64,000 nt of DNA from Balneolales bacterium (GTDB lineage: Bacteria; Bacteroidota; Rhodothermia; Balneolales; Cyclonatronaceae): NCBI GenBank assembly GCA_022565805.1, contig JAIULZ010000005.1, positions 1 to 64,000 on the forward strand, written 5' to 3'. The translations under genes and the position numbers were made by a program. Positions 19,253-28,096 of the stretch are shown here, one piece after another. The first letter of the stretch is position 1. Each line of letters starts with the position of its first letter. The notes beneath the pieces were generated by a model. The model did not search any database, had not been told where the DNA came from, and saw only the letters and a program-made list of their open reading frames with translations.

Positions 19253-20803
19253 TTATTGCTTTAGTCGATTTTTCCCGAAATTATTATTAATGTTTTCATT
19301 CGGGTAAAATTCTTTTAGCTTAACGCCCATAGCCAGCGAAAATATAAACAGATATACAAGTGGTGGCGAAAAAGTAGATTCCTGAGGTAGGTTGGTAACT
19401 AAAAGAGAAACCAAAACAGCAATAAAAACAAGAGAGAGTCCCCTGCCTGTTGGGTCTTTAATATAAAAATGATTATAAATACTTTGCCTCAGCGCCAGGT
19501 AATACAGAATCAGAAATAAAAAGAGGCCAAGCCACCCCATCTCTACCGCTACACGTACAAGACCGGAGTCGGGTGGGAATTGAGCTAAGTCTGTATGAGG
19601 CGAAAACCGTTGCCCCCATCGCCCGGTACTTCCCAAACCTCCACCCACTGGATTTGATTGTATAAAGGGTTGCATATCTTGCCAGTTCTTTACACGAACA
19701 TCATAGGAAGCATCTGCTGTGTACTTAAACGCACTTTGAAAAGCCGCCAGCCGTTGATTATCGGTTGGCATGTATACAAAAAATGCACCGATGCCGATTA
19801 CTATAATGGTATAGAATAATGATTTCCCCTTAAAGTTAAGTACAAAATAGGTTAACACCACAATAAGTGGAATTACATATGCGGCACGTGTGGCTGTGGT
19901 AAACATTGCCCAAAACATGATAATCCCACCTATAATATAGGCAGCTTTAAGCCATGGGGTTTTTACAATAGTTGATAATATAATCGCTACAGAGGATGAA
20001 ATTCCCATTAGGAGCCCAAAAACCATAGGGCCGCTAAAAAACGACCATTTACGTATAGAACCCCACTGCCGGTAGCGGAAATAACGGGTTAAATCTTCTG
20101 CAAGCCAAGCCCATTCGAATTGCCTAAGCCCCACATAATCTTGGAATAAACCATATAAAGCCCCAAGAAAAGCAATTGACATCCAAAGGCCAATTAATAT
20201 CCATACAAACCGTACCGAATCTACTGTATAAACAAAAACAAAATAAAGTAATATGATTAGAGCATAGGCCCGTATGGTGTAGAGCCAAGCCAACTGAGAT
20301 TCTGCTGCCGGGTTAAAGAGCTGAGCTATTGCAAATGAAACCCAAACAATAATAGCTATACCAAGAGGGCTTTTAAAGTAAGACCAATCTGTATTTTTGC
20401 TAAACAGTAGCTTTAAAGTTAAACCTGCAAGCAATGCTACCGTAACAATATCAAAAGAAATTCCCAGGGGTACCGTTGTAAGCACCTTGGAAAGGCTCAG
20501 GAGAGTAAATTGCAGAGTTAGCAGAAAAATGAGACCAAATTTCTGATTAAATATGCACCCAGCAATTATGGGAACTCCAACGATGAAAAGCGCTGTAAGC
20601 GTTACTCCTGCCAGCCCGGCAAAAGATGCCAGTACGGATAAAACTATAGCAATAAATGCAAATAATGAATATCCAAGAGGGTTTAACAGCTTCTGATTTA
20701 TTGCTTGATTATAAAACCAGCCCCCACGCCTGCCATATGCAGCATAATTATGTTCTGCACTAGACCCGTTGTTACCAAACTGATATTTATAATCATTTTT
20801 CAT
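19253..20803 (-). CDS. O-antigen polymerase/ligase family protein (Wzy-like), paralogue B
   Basis: A 516-residue membrane protein with the same architecture as the gene at 17218-18807, including 'PVGGGLGSTGRWGQRFSPHT' and 'LAQFPPDSGLVRVAVEMGWLGL' in the large loop. It starts with ATG at 20803, 9 bp after the stop of the 48-residue membrane peptide, so the two are co-transcribed. Similarity to paralogue A runs over nearly the whole length, pointing to a tandem duplication followed by divergence. Confidence 0.85.
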   Translation of the reverse strand: MKNDYKYQFGNNGSSAEHNYAAYGRRGGWFYNQAINQKLLNPLGYSLFAFIAIVLSVLASFAGLAGVTLTALFIVGVPIIAGCIFNQKFGLIFLLTLQFTLLSLSKVLTTVPLGISFDIVTVALLAGLTLKLLFSKNTDWSYFKSPLGIAIIVWVSFAIAQLFNPAAESQLAWLYTIRAYALIILLYFVFVYTVDSVRFVWILIGLWMSIAFLGALYGLFQDYVGLRQFEWAWLAEDLTRYFRYRQWGSIRKWSFFSGPMVFGLLMGISSSVAIILSTIVKTPWLKAAYIIGGIIMFWAMFTTATRAAYVIPLIVVLTYFVLNFKGKSLFYTIIVIGIGAFFVYMPTDNQRLAAFQSAFKYTADASYDVRVKNWQDMQPFIQSNPVGGGLGSTGRWGQRFSPHTDLAQFPPDSGLVRVAVEMGWLGLFLFLILYYLALRQSIYNHFYIKDPTGRGLSLVFIAVLVSLLVTNLPQESTFSPPLVYLFIFSLAMGVKLKEFYPNENINNNFGKNRLKQ

Positions 20804-20812
20804 CCGTTATAA

Positions 20813-20959
20813 TCAGAAAAAAACGATTTTAAGGAATAAGAAAACTAGTAGACCTATTGAAATAGCCATAGCAATTGTTCTACGCAACATATCTACTTGC
20901 GACAAACCATCTTCTGAAACTATATCGTCTTCTGTATTTTTTTTGGGCTTTGTAATCAT
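20813..20959 (-). CDS. Small single-pass membrane protein (48 residues)
   Basis: An open reading frame of 48 codons from ATG 20959 to TGA at 20813. A hydrophilic acidic stretch ('KPKKNTEDDIVSEDG') is followed by 'MLRRTIAMAISIG' and a hydrophobic helix to the C-terminus. It fits exactly between two real genes, 7 bp after the GT2 stop at 20967 and 9 bp before the polymerase start at 20803, with no other room for a gene. This operon packing is the main evidence that it is real. I do not recognise a family. A helper of the neighbouring GT2 synthase or polymerase is plausible but unproven. Confidence 0.65.
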   Translation of the reverse strand: MITKPKKNTEDDIVSEDGLSQVDMLRRTIAMAISIGLLVFLFLKIVFF

Positions 20960-20966
20960 ATAATAC

Positions 20967-22241
20967 TCAGAACTTATACTTTCTTGTTATGTTCATATCG
21001 GAAACAACTTCTTCGATAGTAAGTTTTTTTTGATGCGTAGTTTCCATAAAAGATGTTTTTGCCTGTCTTATACGAACCAATGCGAGTACCTGCCTGAAAA
21101 CAAACAGCGGTACCGATAACAATGCTTTCCAGACACGTGAATCGGCTGAAGCTGCTTTCAGAGATGCTAGAAAATTAAGCGTAAAAAGAACCCATGCGGC
21201 GCTTATATAAATGGCTACAGACGATGTAAACACCCATGCGGCGGCTACTAATAGTAGGCCACCAGCTCCAAGTATAAATAGCGGTGGTATGGATATCATT
21301 AAGCCAAAGAAAAATGCATTACTAGAAACGTTTTTCACTCCCCAAAATGTAAGCGATAAAGCTTCTCTGTAATATGAAAACCAGGAGCTTATCCAACGGG
21401 TACGCTGCCGCTGTACTTGTTCACCCGAAGCTACTTTTTCATCGAAAAGGACTGCATTTGCCGCATATGCAATAGTGAAACCATCTCTTATAAGCTCGCT
21501 CTGCAGAATTTTGTCTTCAGCAGAGATCACTTCGCCTTCTTTAGCTGCTTCTAGCGTTCTTTGGGTGTGTTCGGCATAATATGTTGTTTTAACTGCCATA
21601 CCAGAACCGGCAATTGTTGCAGAACTGCCCATTCTAAAGGGTGCCATGCGCTGCGTAACGTGATAATAGTACTCGCCTGCGGCATCTATGCAAGCATAGG
21701 CGGTATTCAAATTTTTTGCGGTTCGGCGCGCCTGAATAACCTCAAACCCTAGCAACATAAATTGGTTTAACTCTTGCAACAAATCTTCATGAGCAAGGTT
21801 ATCAGGATCGAAAACCAGTGTATACTCATGGTTAATCGGGTTAATCGAATCAAGAGCCAGCCTTAGCGATTTAACCTTAGAGTCGAGGGGACTCTCCGGG
21901 TAGATTATTGTTAAAAGCGGATGCTCAGGGTCTGTTGGCTCTTTTTCGCAGCGATCGGCTACTAAATAAATATGATAGTTAGAATACTTTTGTTTGATCA
22001 GCGAATCGATTAATAAAAAGGCGAATTCTTTTTCTTTATAGGCCGTAATTACACATGCTATGCCTGTTTCCCGATCTTCTGGGGAAAAGGAACGCGAATT
22101 GCCAGGCTTAGCGGCTATCGCAATATCCCCAAGTTGCACAGGCATAATTAAAGCCAAAATATTGTATAAAAATGGCAGTATTAGGTAAAAAGCCACAATT
22201 AACTGAATTGTGATAAACCCGTAAATAAATAAATCTGCCAT
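20967..22241 (-). CDS. Membrane glycosyltransferase family 2 (processive type)
   Basis: A 424-residue protein with an N-terminal membrane helix, a GT-A catalytic domain and at least three C-terminal membrane segments. It shows 'FDPDN' (DxD-like) near 143, 'AEDKIL' (ED-type acceptor motif) near 242 and 'QRTRW', a match to the QxxRW motif of processive synthases, near 280. This set is characteristic of cellulose/hyaluronan-synthase-like enzymes, which build and may extrude chains. In this locus it may instead add a single sugar. It is 100 bp downstream of the Wzc-like gene and 7 bp upstream of the small membrane peptide gene. Confidence 0.85.
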   Translation of the reverse strand: MADLFIYGFITIQLIVAFYLILPFLYNILALIMPVQLGDIAIAAKPGNSRSFSPEDRETGIACVITAYKEKEFAFLLIDSLIKQKYSNYHIYLVADRCEKEPTDPEHPLLTIIYPESPLDSKVKSLRLALDSINPINHEYTLVFDPDNLAHEDLLQELNQFMLLGFEVIQARRTAKNLNTAYACIDAAGEYYYHVTQRMAPFRMGSSATIAGSGMAVKTTYYAEHTQRTLEAAKEGEVISAEDKILQSELIRDGFTIAYAANAVLFDEKVASGEQVQRQRTRWISSWFSYYREALSLTFWGVKNVSSNAFFFGLMISIPPLFILGAGGLLLVAAAWVFTSSVAIYISAAWVLFTLNFLASLKAASADSRVWKALLSVPLFVFRQVLALVRIRQAKTSFMETTHQKKLTIEEVVSDMNITRKYKF

Positions 22242-22341
22242 TGGCCATTAATCTTACAAGTAATAAAGAATCCAGACTTTACAATACTGAGCTAATATTT
22301 TACTTCTGGCTGAAAATAAATCGATGCCCTGACTATAAATT

Positions 22342-24681
22342 CTATGCATCCGACGCTTTAGCCTTTTTAAACTTAGGCTTCTTTTTCCTGTCAGCCCTGC
22401 TAAAGGCGCCCTTAATATTACCTCTGGATATTTGCTTGATCGCATGCTTAAGCATGTTACTTTCGACTTCAACATCACCATAGATATACTGGATTTCCTC
22501 TATGGCCACTTTATTTAAAATACTGCCATTAAAAGTAATCTTACTACTGTCAATTTCTTCGATTATAGAAGCATCAATACCGTTTACAACTTCACCTGCA
22601 GCGTAAGTGAGTGTAATGGAGTCGGCGTATTCTAGCAATTCACGGCTATTATTATCTCTTACCATAGTTGTGGAATCAATAATGATAAGGTCATATTCTT
22701 CAGACATTTTCTCAAATGCGTCTTTTATTTTAGCAGGAACTGCAACTTCGGAAATGGTAAGGTTACTTTTCTCGCAACCCAATACGTGCACATTTTCATG
22801 CCCCGTTTCGTGTACAGACATAGACAATGACATTTCCCCACGCAGATATTCAAACAAGTGAGGTTCTACATCGAACTGAAGCGTGAGATCATTGCTAATT
22901 GTATTGGTATCAACAATAAGTACTTTACGTCCCGTTTGTGCAATCGCATAACCAAGCACTATTGATATAAATGTTTTACCGGATCTTGCCTGACTACTTG
23001 TAATTAACAGGCGCTTCCCGTTCATGTAGGTTAGCACATTAGACCTTAGTAGCCTTACAAGAGATAATGTAGCAGCAAGTAAAGGTTTTTCGGGTTTCTT
23101 TTCGAATAGTTCCGGTACGTTTAATTCGTCTTCGTCGTTTTCTCCAATAAGAGGAACCATACCGAAAACAGGTTTCTGAGTACGATCGGCCAGTTGCTTA
23201 GCATTACGTATTGTAAGGTCGAAATATTCAATCGCAAAAATAGCTACCAAACCAAAAGCAAAAGATCCAGCGGCGGCTACTAACAGAATAAGCAAACGTT
23301 TGGAAGGTAGCGGATCCCTTGGTGGGAGAGCACGCTCAATGGTTTCCATTTGAGTACCGCTACTCATAGATTGCTGACGTAAGCGAAATTCGTTCAGGCG
23401 ATCCAGCATGGATAAGTAATCCCTCTCGGCCAAATCAATTTCACGAATGTAAGAATCCAGAATAGCCTCAACCCGTGCGAATTCGCGCGTCAGGTTTTGC
23501 ATTCGTGTTAATTCAGTTTCGATATGAATGAGCGACTGACGGGCATTTTCTTTATCTATTGCAAGCAAAAGTCTTCTTGTAATAAGGTCTTGACGAGCTA
23601 CACGTGGATCTGCAATAGCCTGATCATTAAGACGACTAATGCTCTCATTAAGGATGGTTCGTTCCTGATCAATCTGCGTCAGAAGCTGTGTTGCAAGTTC
23701 TTCGTCGCCTCTTATGCGGGCATTTAACATTCTTCGGTTAAGTTCGGCCATAGAGCTTCTGGCAACTGCAATCTGCGTATTCAATGCAGAAGATCGGCCT
23801 TCGGTAAAATCTACTCCACCCTCACGCAGCACTACATCCATACTGTCTATAAGACTTTGTGCACCTCTGAATGTTCGCATCTCTGTTTGCCGCAAAAACT
23901 CAAAGTCAGACATTTGCACGGCGATAGCCTTGGTCTGTTCATACAGGTTTGTTATGCTGTTTGCTACTTTAAAATCTTGTAGCCTTCGCGTTCTTTCCTG
24001 CAATTGAACTTCCCTCAGCCGAACCTGCTCGAGATAGAATTCTATATTCACACCCAGGGTACGATCCTGCGACTGTCGGTAAAATGATATAAATCGTGTG
24101 GCCAGGGTGTTTGCAATGTAAGCTGAAAGATCTGGGTTTTCGGTTTCAACAAGAATTTGTATATAATCGCTTTGCCCCATTCTGTTAATACGAACCCTCC
24201 GCCTGAGGCTTTCATAGTCGTACTCTTTATCTACAAGAATTCGATAGATTTGCTGGCCTATACCATCCGTCTCATTCATACTTAAATGATTAGAGATGTA
24301 GTAGCTAAGCGTATCAATCATTGCTGCTTTTTGGGGTTCATTCAGCTCACGGTAAAGCTCTCTTCTTGGCCGGAATGCACGCTCGGTGTTTTGCAAATCT
24401 CTTCTGAGCAAAGAATATGAAACCTGATCAAAAACTGGTTTTGAGCTAATAAGCTCCATCAAGTTCGCATAGCGAAACGTAATTTGGTCTCTGCTAATTC
24501 TTCCATCGTTTCCAGGGGTATTTTGTGCTTCAATAAAACCACTGGAAATAACAGCACGAGCTCTGTAATCACCTTCTTTATTTTTCACAAAAATGAAGGT
24601 AATAATAACCGTAATAACAGGAAGCAGGATTAAGACGGGAAGATGTCTGTAAATTGTTTTTAAAAACTGAATAATGTCCAT
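22342..24681 (-). CDS. Wzc-like chain-length determinant with BY-kinase domain lacking a tyrosine cluster
   Basis: A 779-residue protein. Two membrane helices (about 15-32 and 467-487) bracket a periplasmic Wzz domain with long coiled-coil segments. The cytoplasmic part has a Walker A ('SQARSGKTF') near 562-570, Walker A' ('VLIVDTN') near 589 and Walker B ('YDLIIIDST') near 664, as in bacterial tyrosine kinases. The C-terminus is lysine-rich ('KKKPKFKKAK') and has no tyrosine cluster, so classical autophosphorylation cycling is unlikely. It controls polymer length and export. Its ATG follows the stop of the TolC-like gene by 4 bp, so the two are translationally linked. Confidence 0.87.
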   Translation of the reverse strand: MDIIQFLKTIYRHLPVLILLPVITVIITFIFVKNKEGDYRARAVISSGFIEAQNTPGNDGRISRDQITFRYANLMELISSKPVFDQVSYSLLRRDLQNTERAFRPRRELYRELNEPQKAAMIDTLSYYISNHLSMNETDGIGQQIYRILVDKEYDYESLRRRVRINRMGQSDYIQILVETENPDLSAYIANTLATRFISFYRQSQDRTLGVNIEFYLEQVRLREVQLQERTRRLQDFKVANSITNLYEQTKAIAVQMSDFEFLRQTEMRTFRGAQSLIDSMDVVLREGGVDFTEGRSSALNTQIAVARSSMAELNRRMLNARIRGDEELATQLLTQIDQERTILNESISRLNDQAIADPRVARQDLITRRLLLAIDKENARQSLIHIETELTRMQNLTREFARVEAILDSYIREIDLAERDYLSMLDRLNEFRLRQQSMSSGTQMETIERALPPRDPLPSKRLLILLVAAAGSFAFGLVAIFAIEYFDLTIRNAKQLADRTQKPVFGMVPLIGENDEDELNVPELFEKKPEKPLLAATLSLVRLLRSNVLTYMNGKRLLITSSQARSGKTFISIVLGYAIAQTGRKVLIVDTNTISNDLTLQFDVEPHLFEYLRGEMSLSMSVHETGHENVHVLGCEKSNLTISEVAVPAKIKDAFEKMSEEYDLIIIDSTTMVRDNNSRELLEYADSITLTYAAGEVVNGIDASIIEEIDSSKITFNGSILNKVAIEEIQYIYGDVEVESNMLKHAIKQISRGNIKGAFSRADRKKKPKFKKAKASDA

Positions 24682-24685
24682 TTCC

Positions 24686-25402
24686 TTAATTCTCCATGAA
24701 TACGGTTTCTATTGGAACACCAATAATTTCTTCTACGGCATATCTGGACTTAAAGAAATCTGTTCTGGCAACAATAAGTCTTAACCTTTCCTGAACCAGA
24801 TATTCTTCTGCACGCTGCATTGCCTGTACATCCAAATCTCCTCTCTCAAATCTTTGCCTTACAGATTCTACTGTTGACTGAGAATTTTCTACGGCTTCTA
24901 TCATAAGCTGTAATCTCTCGGCAGATTGAAGAAAGAAGGAGTAATGCTCCATCAATTCCCTGTTTATTCTTTTTCGCTGTATACTTAGCTCATTACGAAA
25001 AATCCGCTCATCAATTTTAGCAATACGGATACGACCTGGCGTTCGGAAAATCCGTCCTAAATTTAATCTTACTGAAATACCAAAACGACTGTATAAATCG
25101 GGAGACCCCTCTTCTATAAACCAATCGGGATAGTAGTTATAAACTATATCCAAAGCATCGAACCACTCAAGCCTTGCGTTACGAATGGCTACTCCGGAAC
25201 GGTCTATCAAGAGTTCAGACACTCTAAAAGCTTCATAATTTTCCCATGCCAGATCCTGAAGTTTAGCAATAATTTCAGGGCTTTCAGACCTTTCGAGCAT
25301 AGGATTTACGTTAAAGGCCTGGCCGTGTGCAGGCACCGCAACGAAGCAAATCGAAATGCAATATACTGCTGCAATAAGTTTTAAATAGAGTTTTTTATTC
25401 AT
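24686..25402 (-). CDS. Short TolC-like outer membrane efflux protein
   Basis: A 238-residue exported protein with a signal peptide of about 27 residues (ending near AHGQ). The mature part is mostly long amphipathic helices, with 'RINRELMEHYSFFLQSAERL' and 'RFERGDLDVQAMQRAEEYL', resembling one OEP repeat of TolC. TolC-type proteins usually have two repeats in about 400-450 residues, so this is about half length. It directly precedes the Wzc-like gene with a 4-bp gap, the place where a Wza-type export protein is expected. It could be an outer-membrane partner or a periplasmic helical connector; assignment is moderate. Confidence 0.65.
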   Translation of the reverse strand: MNKKLYLKLIAAVYCISICFVAVPAHGQAFNVNPMLERSESPEIIAKLQDLAWENYEAFRVSELLIDRSGVAIRNARLEWFDALDIVYNYYPDWFIEEGSPDLYSRFGISVRLNLGRIFRTPGRIRIAKIDERIFRNELSIQRKRINRELMEHYSFFLQSAERLQLMIEAVENSQSTVESVRQRFERGDLDVQAMQRAEEYLVQERLRLIVARTDFFKSRYAVEEIIGVPIETVFMEN

Positions 25403-25626
25403 GTTTTAAAGTGTTGCAGGTCAGCATTTAAGCTTTTAGAGTTCTACGAGTTAATGATAAATCTAATTTGAGAATGCGGGCTGTTAGTCGTTATTACAAG
25501 TTTGAAGTTAACTTTAGAAAGATTTTAAAGGGATTATTTTAAATAAACGACAGCTTACCACCTTCAGCTATATATTTTGCAATATGGATAATATACTTAG
25601 TAAAGTACTAAAAATGATACCGTTAG

Positions 25627-26766
25627 TTACCGTTCTAAAATTTCTTTATAAATTTGCAAGGTTTGGTTGGCCGTATTTGCCCAGCTAAACCTGCCGGAGT
25701 TCTGTATACCTGCTTCGATTAATTTTTCTCTAATCATTGTATTCTCAAGTATAGACAACGCAGCATTTGTTATTTCGGAACAATTTTCGGGATTTACAAG
25801 CCACGCATCTTTACCGGCTACCTCAGGCATTGAAGACGTATTCGAAGTAATAACCGGTGCTCCGCAAGCCTGTGCTTCTATAATTGGAATACCAAAGCTT
25901 TCTCGCAAAGAAGGATATAAAAAAAGCTCTGTCTGATAGTAAATACCTGGTAAATCTGTATTGGGAATATAGCCTGGCAGAATAAAACGCGACATTAAAT
26001 CTGTTTTTCCTAAACGAACCAATTGTTGTTTAAGGGCATCGCTGCTATAATCTGCAATTAATACCTGAAGGCTTTCATTTTTACATTTACTAAGTACATC
26101 TATAACAGACTTAAGAACATTATTTAAGTTTTTCTTAGGATCTGTATTTCCAAGAAAAAAAATGAATGAGTCGGGCAGATTATACTTTTTCTTGATCTCA
26201 TCTTTCTGCTTTTTGGCATAAGGGATAGAGAACTTTGGAGAAATACCGTTGTAAACTACTTTTAGCCCTGGAATTTCTCCGAAATGGTTTATAATCCTTT
26301 TTTTCTCGAACTCAGATACTGTAATAATTTGTTCTGCCTTATGAACAATTCTTGGTACGTTCCACTTTCTATAGAAATAACCAAGTTTTTGGTACAAGCT
26401 TGCACCCTGCATACCTTTTTTTTCCAGATATATGATATCGTGCAAGGTAAGCAAAAGTGGGATCTGAAGCTGCAAAGGTGCGGTATTACTGGTACAGTGC
26501 AATAAATCTATCTTATACTTTTGCACTGCGGCCGGAAGCATTACTTGTTCCCAGTAAGGATAGGTTGTGCCCGGCACCTCAACAACCGTAACACCGTTAC
26601 CCGATTCGAGACAAACATCTGAATCTGGTTTTACAAAAACAAAGAACTCAAAGCCAGAACTATCGGTTTGCTGTAGGTGGCGTATTGTTTCAAGCGCAAC
26701 CATATCCATCCCATGTTTTTTGGAACGAAATATTCGCTGTGCTTCTATGCCTATTCTAAGTGCCAT
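25627..26766 (-). CDS. Glycosyltransferase family 4 (group 1)
   Basis: A protein of about 379 residues with a GT-B fold. The donor-site motif 'YPSLRESFGIPIIEAQACGAPVITS' is the classic family 4 EX7E region, and 'FFLGNTDPKKNL' precedes it. The N-terminal 'RIGIEAQRIFRSKKHGMD' is common in mannosyltransferase-like members. The ATG at 26766 is preferred over an in-frame TTG two codons earlier. It is 51 bp after the sugar transferase gene. The sugar specificity is not determinable here. Confidence 0.88.
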   Translation of the reverse strand: MALRIGIEAQRIFRSKKHGMDMVALETIRHLQQTDSSGFEFFVFVKPDSDVCLESGNGVTVVEVPGTTYPYWEQVMLPAAVQKYKIDLLHCTSNTAPLQLQIPLLLTLHDIIYLEKKGMQGASLYQKLGYFYRKWNVPRIVHKAEQIITVSEFEKKRIINHFGEIPGLKVVYNGISPKFSIPYAKKQKDEIKKKYNLPDSFIFFLGNTDPKKNLNNVLKSVIDVLSKCKNESLQVLIADYSSDALKQQLVRLGKTDLMSRFILPGYIPNTDLPGIYYQTELFLYPSLRESFGIPIIEAQACGAPVITSNTSSMPEVAGKDAWLVNPENCSEITNAALSILENTMIREKLIEAGIQNSGRFSWANTANQTLQIYKEILER

Positions 26767-26816
26767 CTGCAATATTTACCATTAAAAACACGACAAAGCC
26801 TGAAGTATGGTTTACA

Positions 26817-27578
26817 TTAAACCGATTCTTTTTGAAACATAGCCGGGATTGTCATAAACATAATTTTAATATCCAGCCAAATTGAAAACTCCTCAGCATA
26901 TTGAACATCCAGTCTTATGCGCTCCTCTTCTGTCATATCAGATTTACCTCTTTTAGTAACCTGCCATAAACCGGTAAGGCCTGCAGGCGCCAAAAATCGT
27001 TTCGAAGCAAAATCTGTTGTCAGCTTTTCGGCTTCATATAGTGGCAGAGGGCGGTTTCCTACAACCGACATATCCCCCTTCAAAATATTAAACAGCTGAG
27101 GTAGTTCGTCTAAACTGGTATTGCGTATAAAAGAGCCTAACTTAGTTATTCTGGGATCATTGCCAAATTTCTTGAAAGCTGCGCCATCTTTCAAAGCCTT
27201 TTCGACCAAATACTCATTTTCATCGACAACACGATCATCTTGATACAACAAGACTTTAGGCATGGGATTTTCTGAATCCCCTGCAGCAACAGGATCTTCC
27301 ACACTGGCTTTAGATGTTTTTTCTGAGCTATACATGTTCTGATCCTTCATTTTATCGATCTGCTTATCAGCATCGGGTATCATACTCCGAAACTTATACA
27401 AATCAAAAATATGATAGTTAGAACCTACTCTTTGAGAAACATAGATTGCTGGAGCACGGGATTCGAATTTTAATAAAAGATAAACTAGCAACATTACAGG
27501 GGCAAACAGCAAAATGAGCACTGTAGCAACAGCAATATCAAAAACTCTCTTTATAAAGAGATCAAGTCGTCTGTTCAT
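26817..27578 (-). CDS. Polyprenyl-phosphate sugar-1-phosphate transferase (WcaJ/PglC-type)
   Basis: A protein of about 253 residues that should attach the first sugar phosphate to undecaprenyl phosphate and so begin repeat-unit synthesis. It has the membrane re-entrant helix ('FDIAVATVLILLFAPVMLLVY'-like) near 10-35, 'YKFRSM' near 62-67, the catalytic 'SLDELPQLFNILKGDMS' near 172-188 and 'AGLTGLWQV' near 213-221. The ATG at 27578 is chosen over a TTG at 27614. About 60 extra acidic residues lie between 'KFRSM' and 'DPRITKLG', longer than usual. It leads the polysaccharide operon. Confidence 0.9.
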   Translation of the reverse strand: MNRRLDLFIKRVFDIAVATVLILLFAPVMLLVYLLLKFESRAPAIYVSQRVGSNYHIFDLYKFRSMIPDADKQIDKMKDQNMYSSEKTSKASVEDPVAAGDSENPMPKVLLYQDDRVVDENEYLVEKALKDGAAFKKFGNDPRITKLGSFIRNTSLDELPQLFNILKGDMSVVGNRPLPLYEAEKLTTDFASKRFLAPAGLTGLWQVTKRGKSDMTEEERIRLDVQYAEEFSIWLDIKIMFMTIPAMFQKESV

Positions 27579-27670
27579 AGACCCACACTTAGATAATCGC
27601 GATAAGGATAACAAGTTAATTAACCGGTCATTTCATACCAGAAATAAACGGCACCGAAATGGCTAAGATA

Positions 27671-28063
27671 TTAAATCTTTTGGGTTCTCTTCAATTTATT
27701 AAATATTCTAAAGTAGAGTTCTTCGGGGTTAAAAGGCTTAACTAAATAATCATCTGCGCCAGCTTTGAAACACTGTACTCTATCGTTACTGCTTTCGTTA
27801 GCCGAAAGTATCATTACAGGTATTTTATCGAAGCTTTTATCTGTTCGTATGAACTCCATTAGCTGATAACCATCCATTATAGGCATGTTCAAATCAGCAA
27901 CGATAACATCCGGCCGGTTGCCCTCATTGAGCCATTGCCGGGCTTCTTCCCCATTATTTTTTGTAATTACGGTGAAGTATTTCTTTAAATAAAATTCGAG
28001 CAATTTTCGAATGCTAATCTCATCATCAACAATTAATACCTGTATTTGATCGAACTGAGACAT
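27671..28063 (-). CDS. Single-domain response regulator
   Basis: A 130-residue receiver domain with no output domain. D13-D14, the phospho-acceptor D57 ('VADLNMP'), S87 and K109 are all present, so it should be functional. The hybrid kinase gene ends 33 bp upstream on the same strand, so it is probably its phosphorelay partner. It may act as a CheY-like diffusible messenger or relay to another protein. The sugar transferase gene starts 92 bp downstream, linking signalling with polysaccharide synthesis. Confidence 0.9.
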   Translation of the reverse strand: MSQFDQIQVLIVDDEISIRKLLEFYLKKYFTVITKNNGEEARQWLNEGNRPDVIVADLNMPIMDGYQLMEFIRTDKSFDKIPVMILSANESSNDRVQCFKAGADDYLVKPFNPEELYFRIFNKLKRTQKI

Positions 28064-28096
28064 AATAAATACTAAAATATGGTTATAAAAAATAAA

